Assembly: GCA_029866005.1 (NCBI GenBank)
Contig: JARXAE010000003.1
Location: 248,001-312,000, forward strand
Source: Fimbriimonas sp.
Lineage (GTDB): Bacteria > Armatimonadota > Fimbriimonadia > Fimbriimonadales > Fimbriimonadaceae
Length of the DNA: 64,000 bases
Direction of reading: 5' to 3'
Shown: in pieces, positions 25,855 to 34,692 of the stretch
Position numbering within the stretch: position 1 is the first letter of the stretch
Layout: the number at the start of each line of letters is the position of its first letter
Notes under the pieces: generated by a model
The model's database searches: none
What the model was told of the DNA's origin: nothing
Seen by the model: only the letters and a program-made list of their open reading frames with translations
Position numbers and translations under genes: made by a program

Positions 25855-28659
25855 TCAAACCCTGTGGACGTATTCGCGAGTCGTTTTTCCGTCGGCGTAG
25901 GTTGCGGTTCCCCACCCAATCGCATCGACAAATGCGCAGGTCATTCGGCCCTTCGATTTTGGGTTCAGACTGAACTCGCGAGCCGGCGAGTTAATCCGCA
26001 TGCCAGTGAGCGCCAGGTAGCAACCAAACGACGCCATCGCCCGGCCGTAGTGGTCGCTGCACTCCACTTCGTTGTAAGGGTTTCTCAGGGAAGGATGGTA
26101 GCGGTCGTGAATGGCCCGAACAACGGTCAAACCTTCGTTGACGAGTCCTTCATGAATCATGTTTGCGGCTGCCTGATACTCAAACCCACTCATGCATTCG
26201 TTGAAATACGCAGCCGCCCAGCTGTCGCCGCCCTTTCCAGTAGCGCGCTCTGCTCCACCTCGGGGGAAGGTGCACATGATTAGCCCCCCTTCACCGGGCA
26301 TTGCGTACCAGCGCCCGCCCGTGATGCCCCGAACCTTCCGCCGATATTCCCACACGTCCGTCTGGAAGCTGTGTTTGAACAGCGCCGCCATCGCCCGTTT
26401 CCCTTCATTCTGGGGAACTACCCGTGGAAGCCCCAGCTGATGCGCCCAGAACTGACCGTATAGCTGGTCGATGTGACACCCATCGTTGGTGTTGTTTGCC
26501 TCGGGGTGAGTTGGGTCGGGCTTGTGGATGAAGTATTCGCCGTTAAAGAGCTCTATGACCATGTTCGCCGAGCCCTTCTCTGCGATCTCTCGGCACTTCA
26601 CCTCAAAAGCAGTGTCTCCCATCTCCTTCGCCATCGCTTCTCCAGCTCTCAGCGCTGCAATGTAGAGAGAACTGATCCAGGCCATCTTGCCATACCAAGC
26701 AGCATCGAGCGTGTTGTACTGGGCACCCTCCAGCAGCCCATCCTGATCTTTATCCTCTCGAATCAGGAACTCCAGAGCCGATTTGACTTCCTTGTATCGA
26801 CTTTTCAGGAATTTGTTATCCGGCGACATCTGATGTTCTCGGTAGAAGCGCAGGACACAAGATGCCTGCCCGTCGTGTGCGACTGAAGCCGCGTACTCGC
26901 CTCGATAATCAATCGCACCATTCGAGCGCACGAAACGACCAAAATCGATCTCCGATCGGAGGAAGCGCTCGACTTGGGGGAAGATGTATGCGATCGCCTG
27001 CGCGTACCCCCAAACGTGCGTACATGTCCCGGCGCAACAGCCAACGCCCTCGCTGAAATAGAACCGACCTTCTTTGTCGAATCGGTAGCAGGTGGTCGTT
27101 GCCAATGTGGACAAATTTACGAATGTCCGATCAAGGAACCAATGAGGCAACGTTGAGTTGTACCAAGTTCGGTTCCAGAGCCGTGTCTTCTCCCTCAAGT
27201 CGGAAAAGTTGCGGCGGATGTCGGCAAGAGTCTCGGACGCGTTTTGCCAACGCGATGCGTACCAGTGGCGCACTCCAGGCAGACCGTCAGGCCTGCTGGG
27301 GAAGTTCCAACCGATAAGAAACGTCACTTCTCGCGACTCGCCCGGCGCAAGCGTGAAGGACTTCTCGACACGAATATCGTCGCCTTGGACGATGCTCTTT
27401 GCGCCATCCAGGACTTCAACCGCAAACGATCCAAAGTCTTGTAATCCCTCGAGAGACCGCCCGCCGCGGACTGAATCCGACTGATAGATTTCTCCGACTC
27501 CGATCTGCCCCCAACCACCTCGAACGTTGTCTTCAATGACCAGCTGGATACTCTTTCCTCGAAGCTTGGCGATAGGAATAGCCTTCCACACCATTCGATT
27601 CGAGTTATCGCCAGAGATCGCGAGCTCAGGGTGACCCAATACGAAAACTCTGCACCCAGAGCCCCCTCCAATACGAATGTTGATGCAGCTATGGGTCGCT
27701 GTAAAAGCGGGGGATGTCAGCGTGCCGACGTGTTGGTCGGCGACAACCACGTCCTCTCCATTGCGGTTCTGGTGACTGTTCACCACGAACTCGGTTCCCG
27801 CGTCGACAGACCCCATGTACGAAGGAAGATCACTGACACGACGGGGCTTATCGCCAAACGCCGTACCAGTTGCTACCCAGCTGCCATAGGTTCCTGATGA
27901 CCAATCCTCGACCAGCACATCCGGGCGAACGGGGGAAGCACTCGTCTTCTTCGTCGCCAACGCAATCACACCATTTTCATGAACTTTGGCGTCAAGATTG
28001 AAGTCATTGCGACTTCGTTTTGAGTAAGCCAGAACGGGATTTTCGAAGGCGTAAACCAGCCGATAGGACTCTTTTTTCGCTCCGGTGTTCTTGACCGTGT
28101 AGGTCATGGTCGTTGCGGGATAGGAAGATCGGTCAATGTCGAGGGGAATGAATGGGGAAAATGCCTCCAAATCCATTTCGACCTCGTGGTCAGCACCGCG
28201 AAATTTCACTTTGCCAATGGGATATTCACCACGGAAAGACACATCTCCAAACTTGACTCCCAAACCGGTTGGGATGGCTCGATTGGGTTGCTTGTCATCT
28301 TCGACAAACAGATCAAAGCGCTGACGGAACGGACTCTGCTGATGCGGAGGGCGAACATAGTTCGCCCCGTCTTGCTCACGCAAGTTGTCGCCCATGAACA
28401 CAACCCCACTCTGGGACACAGTGCCGACTTGCCCTCGATTAAAGATGTCCCAGTTCCAAAGCTGTCCGTCGCCCCCCAAGTACACGGTTCCCGCAAAGCA
28501 ACCTCCAATCGGCATTCCAATGAAGTCCAACTCGCGGCCGGTATAGATTTCTGCCCGGGCACGCCTCGTCAACGACTGTTTTGGACCCGAGTTTCTGGCC
28601 GTAAGCATGGGGGCTAGTCCGGCAGCCCCAATCAGCTCCCTTCGAGACAACTTTGTCAT
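25855..28659 (-). CDS. GH116-family glycosidase with Tat signal
   Basis: This 934-residue protein starts with a twin-arginine-like signal (KLSRRELIGAAGLAPMLTA). The N-terminal domain opens with the GH116 pattern DFIGMPIGGCFAGTVYLGGD. The C-terminal (alpha/alpha)6 barrel contains GTCTHVWGYAQAIAYIFPQ and GCHIDQLYGQFWAHQLGLP, where the Asp is the probable acid/base. Between them (about residues 250-400) is an inserted beta domain resembling a carbohydrate-binding module. GH116 members hydrolyse beta-glucosides or beta-xylosides, including glucosylceramide. It heads the seven-gene operon and is preceded by a leaderless-type -10 element. Export suggests that it supplies the monosaccharide used by the downstream enzymes. 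Confidence 0.88.
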   Translation of the reverse strand: MTKLSRRELIGAAGLAPMLTARNSGPKQSLTRRARAEIYTGRELDFIGMPIGGCFAGTVYLGGDGQLWNWDIFNRGQVGTVSQSGVVFMGDNLREQDGANYVRPPHQQSPFRQRFDLFVEDDKQPNRAIPTGLGVKFGDVSFRGEYPIGKVKFRGADHEVEMDLEAFSPFIPLDIDRSSYPATTMTYTVKNTGAKKESYRLVYAFENPVLAYSKRSRNDFNLDAKVHENGVIALATKKTSASPVRPDVLVEDWSSGTYGSWVATGTAFGDKPRRVSDLPSYMGSVDAGTEFVVNSHQNRNGEDVVVADQHVGTLTSPAFTATHSCINIRIGGGSGCRVFVLGHPELAISGDNSNRMVWKAIPIAKLRGKSIQLVIEDNVRGGWGQIGVGEIYQSDSVRGGRSLEGLQDFGSFAVEVLDGAKSIVQGDDIRVEKSFTLAPGESREVTFLIGWNFPSRPDGLPGVRHWYASRWQNASETLADIRRNFSDLREKTRLWNRTWYNSTLPHWFLDRTFVNLSTLATTTCYRFDKEGRFYFSEGVGCCAGTCTHVWGYAQAIAYIFPQVERFLRSEIDFGRFVRSNGAIDYRGEYAASVAHDGQASCVLRFYREHQMSPDNKFLKSRYKEVKSALEFLIREDKDQDGLLEGAQYNTLDAAWYGKMAWISSLYIAALRAGEAMAKEMGDTAFEVKCREIAEKGSANMVIELFNGEYFIHKPDPTHPEANNTNDGCHIDQLYGQFWAHQLGLPRVVPQNEGKRAMAALFKHSFQTDVWEYRRKVRGITGGRWYAMPGEGGLIMCTFPRGGAERATGKGGDSWAAAYFNECMSGFEYQAAANMIHEGLVNEGLTVVRAIHDRYHPSLRNPYNEVECSDHYGRAMASFGCYLALTGMRINSPAREFSLNPKSKGRMTCAFVDAIGWGTATYADGKTTREYVHRV

Positions 28660-28665
28660 GGATGG

Positions 28666-28671
28666 ATGCTA
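28666..28671 (-). promoter_or_regulatory. Leaderless-type -10 element of the GH116/E1 operon
   Basis: Minus-strand TAGCAT is followed by CCATCC and the ATG at 28659. It lies back to back with the -10 of the divergent gene at 28693, only 9 bases away. Confidence 0.55.
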
Positions 28672-28680
28672 CCCAGAGGC

Positions 28681-28686
28681 TAAACT
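28681..28686 (+). promoter_or_regulatory. Leaderless-type -10 element of the gene at 28693
   Basis: TAAACT, six bases (GATCAC), then ATG. Both divergent promoters are packed into the 33 bases between the two start codons. Confidence 0.55.
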
Positions 28687-28692
28687 GATCAC

Positions 28693-29976
28693 ATGCTAGT
28701 CAGCGCGCTTCTGGCCCTGTTTGTGCAAGAACCTATCAGACCCGTCCGGGTTGAGACAATCACTCCCATCCGCAATGCCACGTTTAACAAAAGCGGCAAA
28801 GCTCAGAAGCGCGTCCAAGGCGGAAACCCTCGAACCGCAGGTTCGGTGCTGATGTTTGATGGCTCGATGGACGGCAACCGACAAGTCGATCCTCAAGTTG
28901 CCGTTGGCGGCGGCTATGTCCTTCACGGAACCAACAGCGGGATCGTCATCTACGACAAAAAAGGCAATTATGTCGACGGTGTTCCTCAAAAGGAGTTCAA
29001 CGATGGCATAGATCCAAAGATGTTTTACGATCACCATAACCGCTACTTCTGCTTCGACTTGTGGGTTTATTGGGACAAGGAGAAGGTCAAGCCGGTCAAC
29101 ATTTCGGCAAGCGAGACAGCTGATCCGCGCGGAGCCTGGAACACCTACCCCGTCCCCGCTCCGAACGGCGTCGATGGCGGCGGTATCGGGTTTAGTCGAA
29201 AGTGGATCGGCTACTCATTCCCGGGCGGTGAAGAACGAAACTTCGTCCTGAAAGCCGCCGATGTCAAGAAGGGCAAACCCGCCAAAGTGTGGCATTTCAA
29301 GGGCTCCATCGGACATCCGGTGAACACCACCGACTCCTTGGCCGACCTTCTCTTCGTGGACCTAACCGACAAAGACATTATCATTTCTCGCGTTGCCGAA
29401 GACGAAAATGGTGACCCGATGGTCACATCGCAGACCCGCAAGCCTCATGGCTTTAAGTACTTCGGCTGGCCCCCGGCATCGCCGATGAAAGGGACCGACA
29501 AAAAGACTGCCTCCGGTGACCGAAACCCCAAGAATCTCCAACTCATTGGCGGGCATATCTACTTCTCGCAAGCCGTCAACATTAACGGCCGAGCTGGCGT
29601 CCAGTTCAACAAGTTTGCCCTCGACGGAACTCGGGTCCAAACCGGCTGGCTCAGCCATCCGACCAACAGCTACATCGAAACCACGATGGCAGTCAACAAA
29701 TCAGGTGATGTGCTAGTTGGGTTCCAGGAAACCGGGCCCGACATGAGCATCAGTGCTCGTGCAGGACTATTTTCACGTAATGATCCGACCTGGCTGAATC
29801 CAAAAATCTTCAAATTCGCAGAAGGTATCGCGCCCACCGAAGGCGGAGCCTGGGGCGACTACAGCGGAACGGTGGTCGATGGTGACAACCTCAACGACTT
29901 CTGGACGATCCAGAGCTACGCGAACGACAAAGGTCGGGGGTCAACGATCATCGCTAAAGTTCCGCCTAAGAGTTGA
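28693..29976 (+). CDS. Secreted beta-propeller-like protein of unknown function
   Basis: I do not recognise the family of this 427-residue protein. A short hydrophobic start (MLVSALLALFVQEP) suggests export. The rest is rich in beta-strand repeats of propeller type: VAVGGGYVLHGTNSGIVIYD, then ADPRGAWNTYPVPAPNGVDG, and GDYSGTVVDGDNLNDFWTIQ near the end. The last motif resembles those in secreted proteins of soil bacteria that carry WGDYSG. A six- or seven-bladed propeller is plausible. Convergent with the LacI gene, 5 bases apart. No catalytic motif is visible. Confidence 0.75.
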   Translation: MLVSALLALFVQEPIRPVRVETITPIRNATFNKSGKAQKRVQGGNPRTAGSVLMFDGSMDGNRQVDPQVAVGGGYVLHGTNSGIVIYDKKGNYVDGVPQKEFNDGIDPKMFYDHHNRYFCFDLWVYWDKEKVKPVNISASETADPRGAWNTYPVPAPNGVDGGGIGFSRKWIGYSFPGGEERNFVLKAADVKKGKPAKVWHFKGSIGHPVNTTDSLADLLFVDLTDKDIIISRVAEDENGDPMVTSQTRKPHGFKYFGWPPASPMKGTDKKTASGDRNPKNLQLIGGHIYFSQAVNINGRAGVQFNKFALDGTRVQTGWLSHPTNSYIETTMAVNKSGDVLVGFQETGPDMSISARAGLFSRNDPTWLNPKIFKFAEGIAPTEGGAWGDYSGTVVDGDNLNDFWTIQSYANDKGRGSTIIAKVPPKS

Positions 29977-29981
29977 GCCGT

Positions 29982-31004
29982 CTACGAGGTAGGCGGCCCG
30001 GTGGATTCTCTGATGTCCAAGTGACAGTCGTAGAGCGAAGTGACGGCACCGGATTCGCGCCAAGTGGATTCGGCGTCGTTGACCATCGTAAGAAGGTAGT
30101 TCGTGGCATCCCGAGCCATCTGTTCCACGGGTTGAAACACGGAAGTTAACTTCGGTTGTGTGCGCTCACAGAAGCTCGAGGAGTCGAAGCCGACAACCGA
30201 TAGTTCCCCTGGGACTCGAATACCCGCTGCTTCTGCTGCCTTTAAAATGGCACCCGCTTGGGTGTCGCTGTAAGCCACGATTGCGGTGTGTGGTCGATCC
30301 TGAGAAACATACGCAGAAAGATCAGGATCTGACTGGTCGCTTAGAATGACATCAAACTGAATTTCACGATCTTTCGCATACCGGCAAAAAGCGTTCTTCC
30401 GCGACACGCCTTCTGCGGTCAATGCAGGTATCGGATCGATAACGAACGCAATTTTCTTGTGTCCCAGACTCGCCAAGTGGTCAACCACTCGCTCCATTGC
30501 CAAGTCATTGTTTGCGCAAAACGCAGGGATTCCCTCTGCCGAGCCAGGAGGAGCATGCAGCATAACAACCGGAACTCCGCAGTAGCGGAAGCTATCAACC
30601 GAAGCCTGCGAAAAGTCAGGACGAGTCCACAAAATCCCGTCGAATCGACCATCGGCAATCGCGGGTGCACTTCCGTCCAACACAAGTTTGGGGCAAATCC
30701 CCATCGTGTATCCAGCCGGGAACAGTGCCGCCATAACGCCGTTCAGCATCTGCGGCAGGTAGGGATTATCCTCGGTCAAGCCCTCAAAGTGCTGAAAGAC
30801 GACACCGATCAGATTCGTCTTTTGGTTCCGAAAATTTCTTGCGTTTTGGTTGGGGCGATAATGGAGCTCACGAGCGACTTTTCGAATCAACTCCGACTTA
30901 GCGTCGCTGACCCGAACGTTCGTTCCCCTGCCGTGGAGCACCTTCGAAACGGCCATCGCCGAAACTCCAGCTGCCTCCGCCACATCGCGAATGGTTGCCC
31001 GCAT
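29982..31004 (-). CDS. LacI-family transcriptional regulator of the glucuronate cluster
   Basis: This 340-residue regulator has an N-terminal LacI helix-turn-helix (TIRDVAEAAGVSAMAVSKVL, residues 4-23) with the hinge HYRPNQNARNFRNQKTNLIG. A periplasmic-binding-protein-like effector domain follows, ending near ELSVVGFDSSSFCERTQPKL. It lies 9 bases downstream of the KDPG aldolase gene in the uronate operon, so a uronate or its catabolite is the probable inducer. The start ATG has TAATGA six bases upstream on its strand, which may be a second, internal promoter. I could not find a convincing LacI-type palindrome in the uxaC-uxuA intergenic region. Confidence 0.92.
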   Translation of the reverse strand: MRATIRDVAEAAGVSAMAVSKVLHGRGTNVRVSDAKSELIRKVARELHYRPNQNARNFRNQKTNLIGVVFQHFEGLTEDNPYLPQMLNGVMAALFPAGYTMGICPKLVLDGSAPAIADGRFDGILWTRPDFSQASVDSFRYCGVPVVMLHAPPGSAEGIPAFCANNDLAMERVVDHLASLGHKKIAFVIDPIPALTAEGVSRKNAFCRYAKDREIQFDVILSDQSDPDLSAYVSQDRPHTAIVAYSDTQAGAILKAAEAAGIRVPGELSVVGFDSSSFCERTQPKLTSVFQPVEQMARDATNYLLTMVNDAESTWRESGAVTSLYDCHLDIRESTGPPTS

Positions 31005-31013
31005 GACATATCA

Positions 31014-31625
31014 TTATGCCGCTTTTACGAACTCTCTCGTGAGGATCGCAATCTCTTCTGAGTTCAATTTTGGGTTAACGAGGTTAGAACCAACCCCAAC
31101 GGCAACTGCTCCAGCTTCAAAAAAGCCTTTGATAGTCGCTAAGTTCACCCCGCCCGTCGGCATGAACTCGATATGCGGGAAAGGACCTTTCAGGGCCTTG
31201 ATGTAACTCGCTCCTCCGACAGCATCAGCCGGAAAGATTTTGATGAGATCGGCTCCCGCCTGGTGCGCCGTCAGAATTTCGGTGGGCGTGAGGCAGCCGG
31301 GAGCACACGCAATGCCTTCGGCCTTGCACCACTCAACGGTTGCAATGTTAAGCGCCGGAGACACGATAAATTTTGCGCCCGCATCCCTGCATTTTTCGGC
31401 AGTTTCAGGGTCAAGAACAGTTCCCGCCCCGATGAGGATGTCCTCGGACAAACTCTGACTGAGTTGAGCAATCAAGTCAATCGCCCCCGGCACCGTCATC
31501 GTAACTTCAAGAACCTTGACCCCACCACTCACCAACGCATGCGCCATCCTCAAGCCTTCTTCCTGCGAGGGTGCTCGAAGCACCGGGACTAGCTTTGACT
31601 CTTTCAGTTTTTCGATCACGTTCAT
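31014..31625 (-). CDS. eda: KDPG aldolase
   Basis: This 203-residue class I aldolase has the KDPG/KHG aldolase motifs: VKVLEVTMTVPGAI with the catalytic Glu40, GAGTVLDPETA, FIVSPALN, and the Schiff-base Lys129 in DLIKIFPADAVGG, with PTGGV as the phosphate site. It splits 2-keto-3-deoxy-6-phosphogluconate into pyruvate and glyceraldehyde 3-phosphate, the last step of hexuronate breakdown. Its ATG overlaps the kinase stop (ATGA), and the kinase makes its substrate. Confidence 0.93.
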   Translation of the reverse strand: MNVIEKLKESKLVPVLRAPSQEEGLRMAHALVSGGVKVLEVTMTVPGAIDLIAQLSQSLSEDILIGAGTVLDPETAEKCRDAGAKFIVSPALNIATVEWCKAEGIACAPGCLTPTEILTAHQAGADLIKIFPADAVGGASYIKALKGPFPHIEFMPTGGVNLATIKGFFEAGAVAVGVGSNLVNPKLNSEEIAILTREFVKAA

Positions 31626-32716
31626 CGTTCAATCCTTGCGGTGCCCTGCTTCATCGCGCGCTCTACTTCTCCCAAAGTCACCATTGTCGTATCTCCTGGC
31701 GTTGTCATGGCAAGCGCTCCATGAGCCGCACCGCATGTCACCGCCCACTGCGGATCTTTGCCCTTCATCAGCCCGAAGATCAAGCCCGACGCAAAGGAAT
31801 CCCCTCCACCGACTCGGTCGAAAATCTCCAAATCTGTCCATTTTGGAGCTTCATAAAGCTGACCTTCGGCAACGCAGATCGCGCTCCAGTCATTTTGGCT
31901 CGCCGTCTTGGCGGTGCGAAGCGTCGTCGCAACGACGCTTGTGTTCGGAAAATCGGCGCGGTAGCGATCGATCATCTTTCGGAAACTCTCGATCGCGAGG
32001 TTGGAGTGATCGGCGCCCGCTCCTTCAACTTCGTATCCCAGCGAAGCAGTGAAGTCCTCTTCGTTACCGATCATCACGTCAACATACTTCGCAAGTTCCC
32101 GATTGACCTCCTGCGCGCGCTTCTGCCCTCCGATTGATTTCCAAAGGGATGGCCGGTAGTTGAGATCGTAAGAAATCATCGCGCCGCCCGCCTTCGCCGC
32201 CTGCATCGCCTCGATCGCAACTTGTGGTGTGCTATCCGAGAGCGCCGCGAAGATTCCGCCGGTGTGGAACCAACGCGACTTTCGTTTTCCAAAGATATCG
32301 TCCCAGTCAACATCTCCTCGCTTCATTTGGCTGGCTGCGGTGTGCCCGCGATCCGAGCAGCCCAAAGCCGCACGAACCCCAAACCCTCGCTCCGTGAAAT
32401 TCAAGCCGTTTCGAACATCTCTTCCGATACCATCGAATGGAACCCATTTCATCAGGCTCTGGTCAACGCCGCCCTGGTAGATCAGGTCACGGAGCAGATC
32501 GCCGACCGGATTCTCAGCAAACTGGGTGACGTGAGCGGTTCTGAGCCCAAAGCACCTTTTCAAGCCTCGAGCGACGTTGTACTCCCCACCCCCTTCCCAA
32601 GCTTGGAAAGTCCGAGTTGTCGAGATTCGTCCATCACCTGGATCCAGCCGAAGCATCACCTCACCCAGCGAAACCAAGTCCCACTGACACTCGGATGCAG
32701 GCAGAAGCGAGATCAT
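31622..32716 (-). CDS. kdgK: PfkB-family 2-keto-3-deoxygluconate kinase
   Basis: The 364-residue kinase begins LVSLGEVMLRLDPGDGRIST, has GGEYNVARGL for the first PfkB signature, MISYDLNYRPSLW in the middle, and DRVGGGDSFASGLIFGLM as the C-terminal signature with the catalytic Asp. KDG kinase is the expected member because the gene sits directly before KDPG aldolase and after uronate genes. I set the start at ATG 32716, which overlaps the SDR stop; the frame stays open upstream to 32962, but that stretch is antisense-like and unconserved in composition. Confidence 0.88.
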   Translation of the reverse strand: MISLLPASECQWDLVSLGEVMLRLDPGDGRISTTRTFQAWEGGGEYNVARGLKRCFGLRTAHVTQFAENPVGDLLRDLIYQGGVDQSLMKWVPFDGIGRDVRNGLNFTERGFGVRAALGCSDRGHTAASQMKRGDVDWDDIFGKRKSRWFHTGGIFAALSDSTPQVAIEAMQAAKAGGAMISYDLNYRPSLWKSIGGQKRAQEVNRELAKYVDVMIGNEEDFTASLGYEVEGAGADHSNLAIESFRKMIDRYRADFPNTSVVATTLRTAKTASQNDWSAICVAEGQLYEAPKWTDLEIFDRVGGGDSFASGLIFGLMKGKDPQWAVTCGAAHGALAMTTPGDTTMVTLGEVERAMKQGTARIER

Positions 32717-33489
32717 TGGTTCACCCCACTGGCGAGGAATCCACCATCGACGACGATATGCGATCCCGTGATGAAGGCACTCGCATCGCTGGCCAAAAAG
32801 AGAGCGGTCCCCACCAGCTCTGATATGTCGCCAAACCGCCCAAGCGGCGTCCTTGTCAAAAGCTCGCGACCCCGTTCCGTTCCGTTCAATAGCTCCCGAT
32901 TCAGATCGGTGACAAACACTCCCGGAACAATGGCATTCGTTCGAATCCCATCTTTTGCCCACTCACAACCTAGGTTCCTCGTCAGGCTCAGCAACGCCGA
33001 TTTCGAAGCTCCATAGGCTGCAACCTCGTGGAACGCCCGGAAGGAGCTGAGAGAGCATATGTTGATGATTCGCGCTGACTTGCTCTTTTTCAACGGTTCG
33101 AAAAAGGCTTGAGACACGCGGAGTGCGCCCGCAACATTGACATCAAAATTCTGATTCCAGACCTCCAGATCAAAAGTCGCAGTGGGAGCCCGTTTGGTCA
33201 CCCCTGCAGCATAAACAACGATATCGACTCCACCAAGGTTGTCGACAACTTGAGAGACAAATTCTTGTACAGATTCGGCAGAGGAGACATCGCAACTTGC
33301 ACCCAGCGACCGAACTCCAAACCCTTCAATTTCCTGCTGAACGGAATGAACCAATTCCTGCCGTCGCCCAGTTGCCACCGTGTTTGCCCCTGCCTCGGCA
33401 AAGCCAAGCGCAAGTGTCCGACCGATTCCACTGGTGCCACCAATGACCACGGCCGTTCGTCCGGTCAGATCAAAAAGCTTATGAGACAC
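32713..33489 (-). CDS. SDR oxidoreductase, probable fructuronate reductase or KduD-type
   Basis: This 258-residue SDR has VIGGTSGIGRT as the cofactor loop, VYAAG, a serine in NICSLSSF, YGASK as YxxxK, and the C-terminal VDGGFLASGVNQ, which is common in gluconate 5-dehydrogenase/KduD-like enzymes. In this cluster UxaC would give fructuronate and UxuA needs mannonate, and no UxuB-type gene is present, so this SDR is the candidate fructuronate reductase. The start is GTG: a strong GGAGGAG (33497-33503, minus strand) precedes it by 7 bases and lies inside uxaC, so translation is coupled. Confidence 0.85.
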   Translation of the reverse strand: MSHKLFDLTGRTAVVIGGTSGIGRTLALGFAEAGANTVATGRRQELVHSVQQEIEGFGVRSLGASCDVSSAESVQEFVSQVVDNLGGVDIVVYAAGVTKRAPTATFDLEVWNQNFDVNVAGALRVSQAFFEPLKKSKSARIINICSLSSFRAFHEVAAYGASKSALLSLTRNLGCEWAKDGIRTNAIVPGVFVTDLNRELLNGTERGRELLTRTPLGRFGDISELVGTALFLASDASAFITGSHIVVDGGFLASGVNQ

Positions 33490-34663
33490 CTAAAAACTCC
33501 TCCGCATTGCGGTGCAAAAGCCGGGCGAGATCGTCGCGAATCTGGTCATCGGTCACAGCATATCCCGATATATCAAGCGCTTCATACCTCTTTGCAAGTC
33601 TCTTAGAAATGATTCGGCGACTGTGATCCCACTTGTAAATCAGATGCTCGAGTACGCGGGCATCCGAGTGCTGAGGGATAAAGGATGTACCTAGCATCTC
33701 TAGCCTAAAGTCTGTAATCTCGGCAATGATCGAAGGGTTGTTTACAAACCACCAGCAACCGAACGGCATCAGGTTCGAGAACTTTCGTGCCATCACAGCG
33801 AGCGTGTGGGCATTCTCCTTCGCCAGAGTTGTCACCAAGAACTTGTTAGCTAGATGCTCCTGAAGAAGCAATTCGAGCTGGGTTAAGTCAGCCAAGCCGC
33901 TGCCATCTCCTGCCCCCCGAAGTGAAGGATTCACCCCTCGCCGAACCCCGATCATCATTGCAAAGGGGAGATCGTGCTCCCGGCAAGCAGGTAAGACCGC
34001 CTCGCGGATCAGCGTCGCTTCCGCAAAAGTCCAAGTCTCAGGCAGCGAAATCGCCACATAGACGGGCTTCATCCGCTCGATCCAAACGCCCAAATAGCTA
34101 CGAATCGCCTCAACCGAGCGATCTCCCTGGTCGTTTCCGGTCGCCAAAATCTGATCCAGCCGAAGAACGGTCAAGAACCGGGGATCAGCAACGTAACCGC
34201 CATCCCAAATCGCTCGCTCAACCGGATCCTTGGGATCGTTCGTCATGACGACCTTTGAAACTCCCGAGATCTGCAGAACTCGATCAATCTGCTCCTCTGG
34301 AGTCAACCCGCGAAAGTGCGCCCGAAGCTCCTCCAACGTCACCGCTTCAGGATCAAAGCCAAGCTGATGAATGATCGTAACAACTCCCGCCTGGGCCTCG
34401 CTCACCGGAGTTCGTTCAACAAAAAGCGCCACCCAGATCTCGTCCGCCTGTTTCGACTTCGACCAGGAGTAAAAATCATCACCAGAAACATCCGGACGAA
34501 CCCGCAAAAACTCGGCGATCAAGTAGTGATAGGTCAGAATCTCGTCGATCCCCCACAAGTTCAGCGTCCCAAAGCAAGGCGCAACCAAATGGGTGTGAAG
34601 ATCAAAAACCGGTATTTCGCAAGCGATTTTGTACGTCCGTTCACGCAGGTTGCTGGGGGGCAT
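33479..34663 (-). CDS. uxaC: Glucuronate isomerase, divergent short form
   Basis: This 394-residue protein belongs to the UxaC branch of the amidohydrolase superfamily. It starts PVFDLHTHLVAP with the HxH metal motif, then LNLWGIDEILTYHYLIAEFL, KVVMTNDPKDPVERAIW, and SFIPQHSDARVLEHLIYKWD near the C-terminus. Typical UxaC has about 470 residues, so this is a shortened, divergent version. It should convert glucuronate to fructuronate. I chose ATG 34663 because TATCCT lies six bases upstream and because a longer TTG start at 34723 would run into uxuA. It heads the uxaC-SDR-kdgK-eda-lacI operon. Confidence 0.78.
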   Translation of the reverse strand: MPPSNLRERTYKIACEIPVFDLHTHLVAPCFGTLNLWGIDEILTYHYLIAEFLRVRPDVSGDDFYSWSKSKQADEIWVALFVERTPVSEAQAGVVTIIHQLGFDPEAVTLEELRAHFRGLTPEEQIDRVLQISGVSKVVMTNDPKDPVERAIWDGGYVADPRFLTVLRLDQILATGNDQGDRSVEAIRSYLGVWIERMKPVYVAISLPETWTFAEATLIREAVLPACREHDLPFAMMIGVRRGVNPSLRGAGDGSGLADLTQLELLLQEHLANKFLVTTLAKENAHTLAVMARKFSNLMPFGCWWFVNNPSIIAEITDFRLEMLGTSFIPQHSDARVLEHLIYKWDHSRRIISKRLAKRYEALDISGYAVTDDQIRDDLARLLHRNAEEFLGVS

Positions 34664-34669
34664 GGGTTG

Positions 34670-34675
34670 AGGATA
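34670..34675 (-). promoter_or_regulatory. Leaderless-type -10 element of uxaC
   Basis: Minus-strand TATCCT, six bases, then ATG 34663. Any -35 region would lie inside the first codons of uxuA on the other strand. Confidence 0.5.
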
Positions 34676-34678
34676 CTG

Positions 34679-34684
34679 TATGCT
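34679..34684 (+). promoter_or_regulatory. Possible -10 element of uxuA
   Basis: TATGCT lies eight bases before the uxuA ATG and only 3 bases from the opposing uxaC -10. The spacing is longer than the local six-base norm, so confidence is lower. Confidence 0.3.
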
Positions 34685-34692
34685 TTCCGGCG

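Noticed and set aside
32717-32962. N-terminal extension of the KDG kinase gene
   Set aside because: The frame is open, but the added residues are Cys/Trp/Arg-rich and overlap the SDR coding region; the ATGA junction at 32713-32716 fits the operon.
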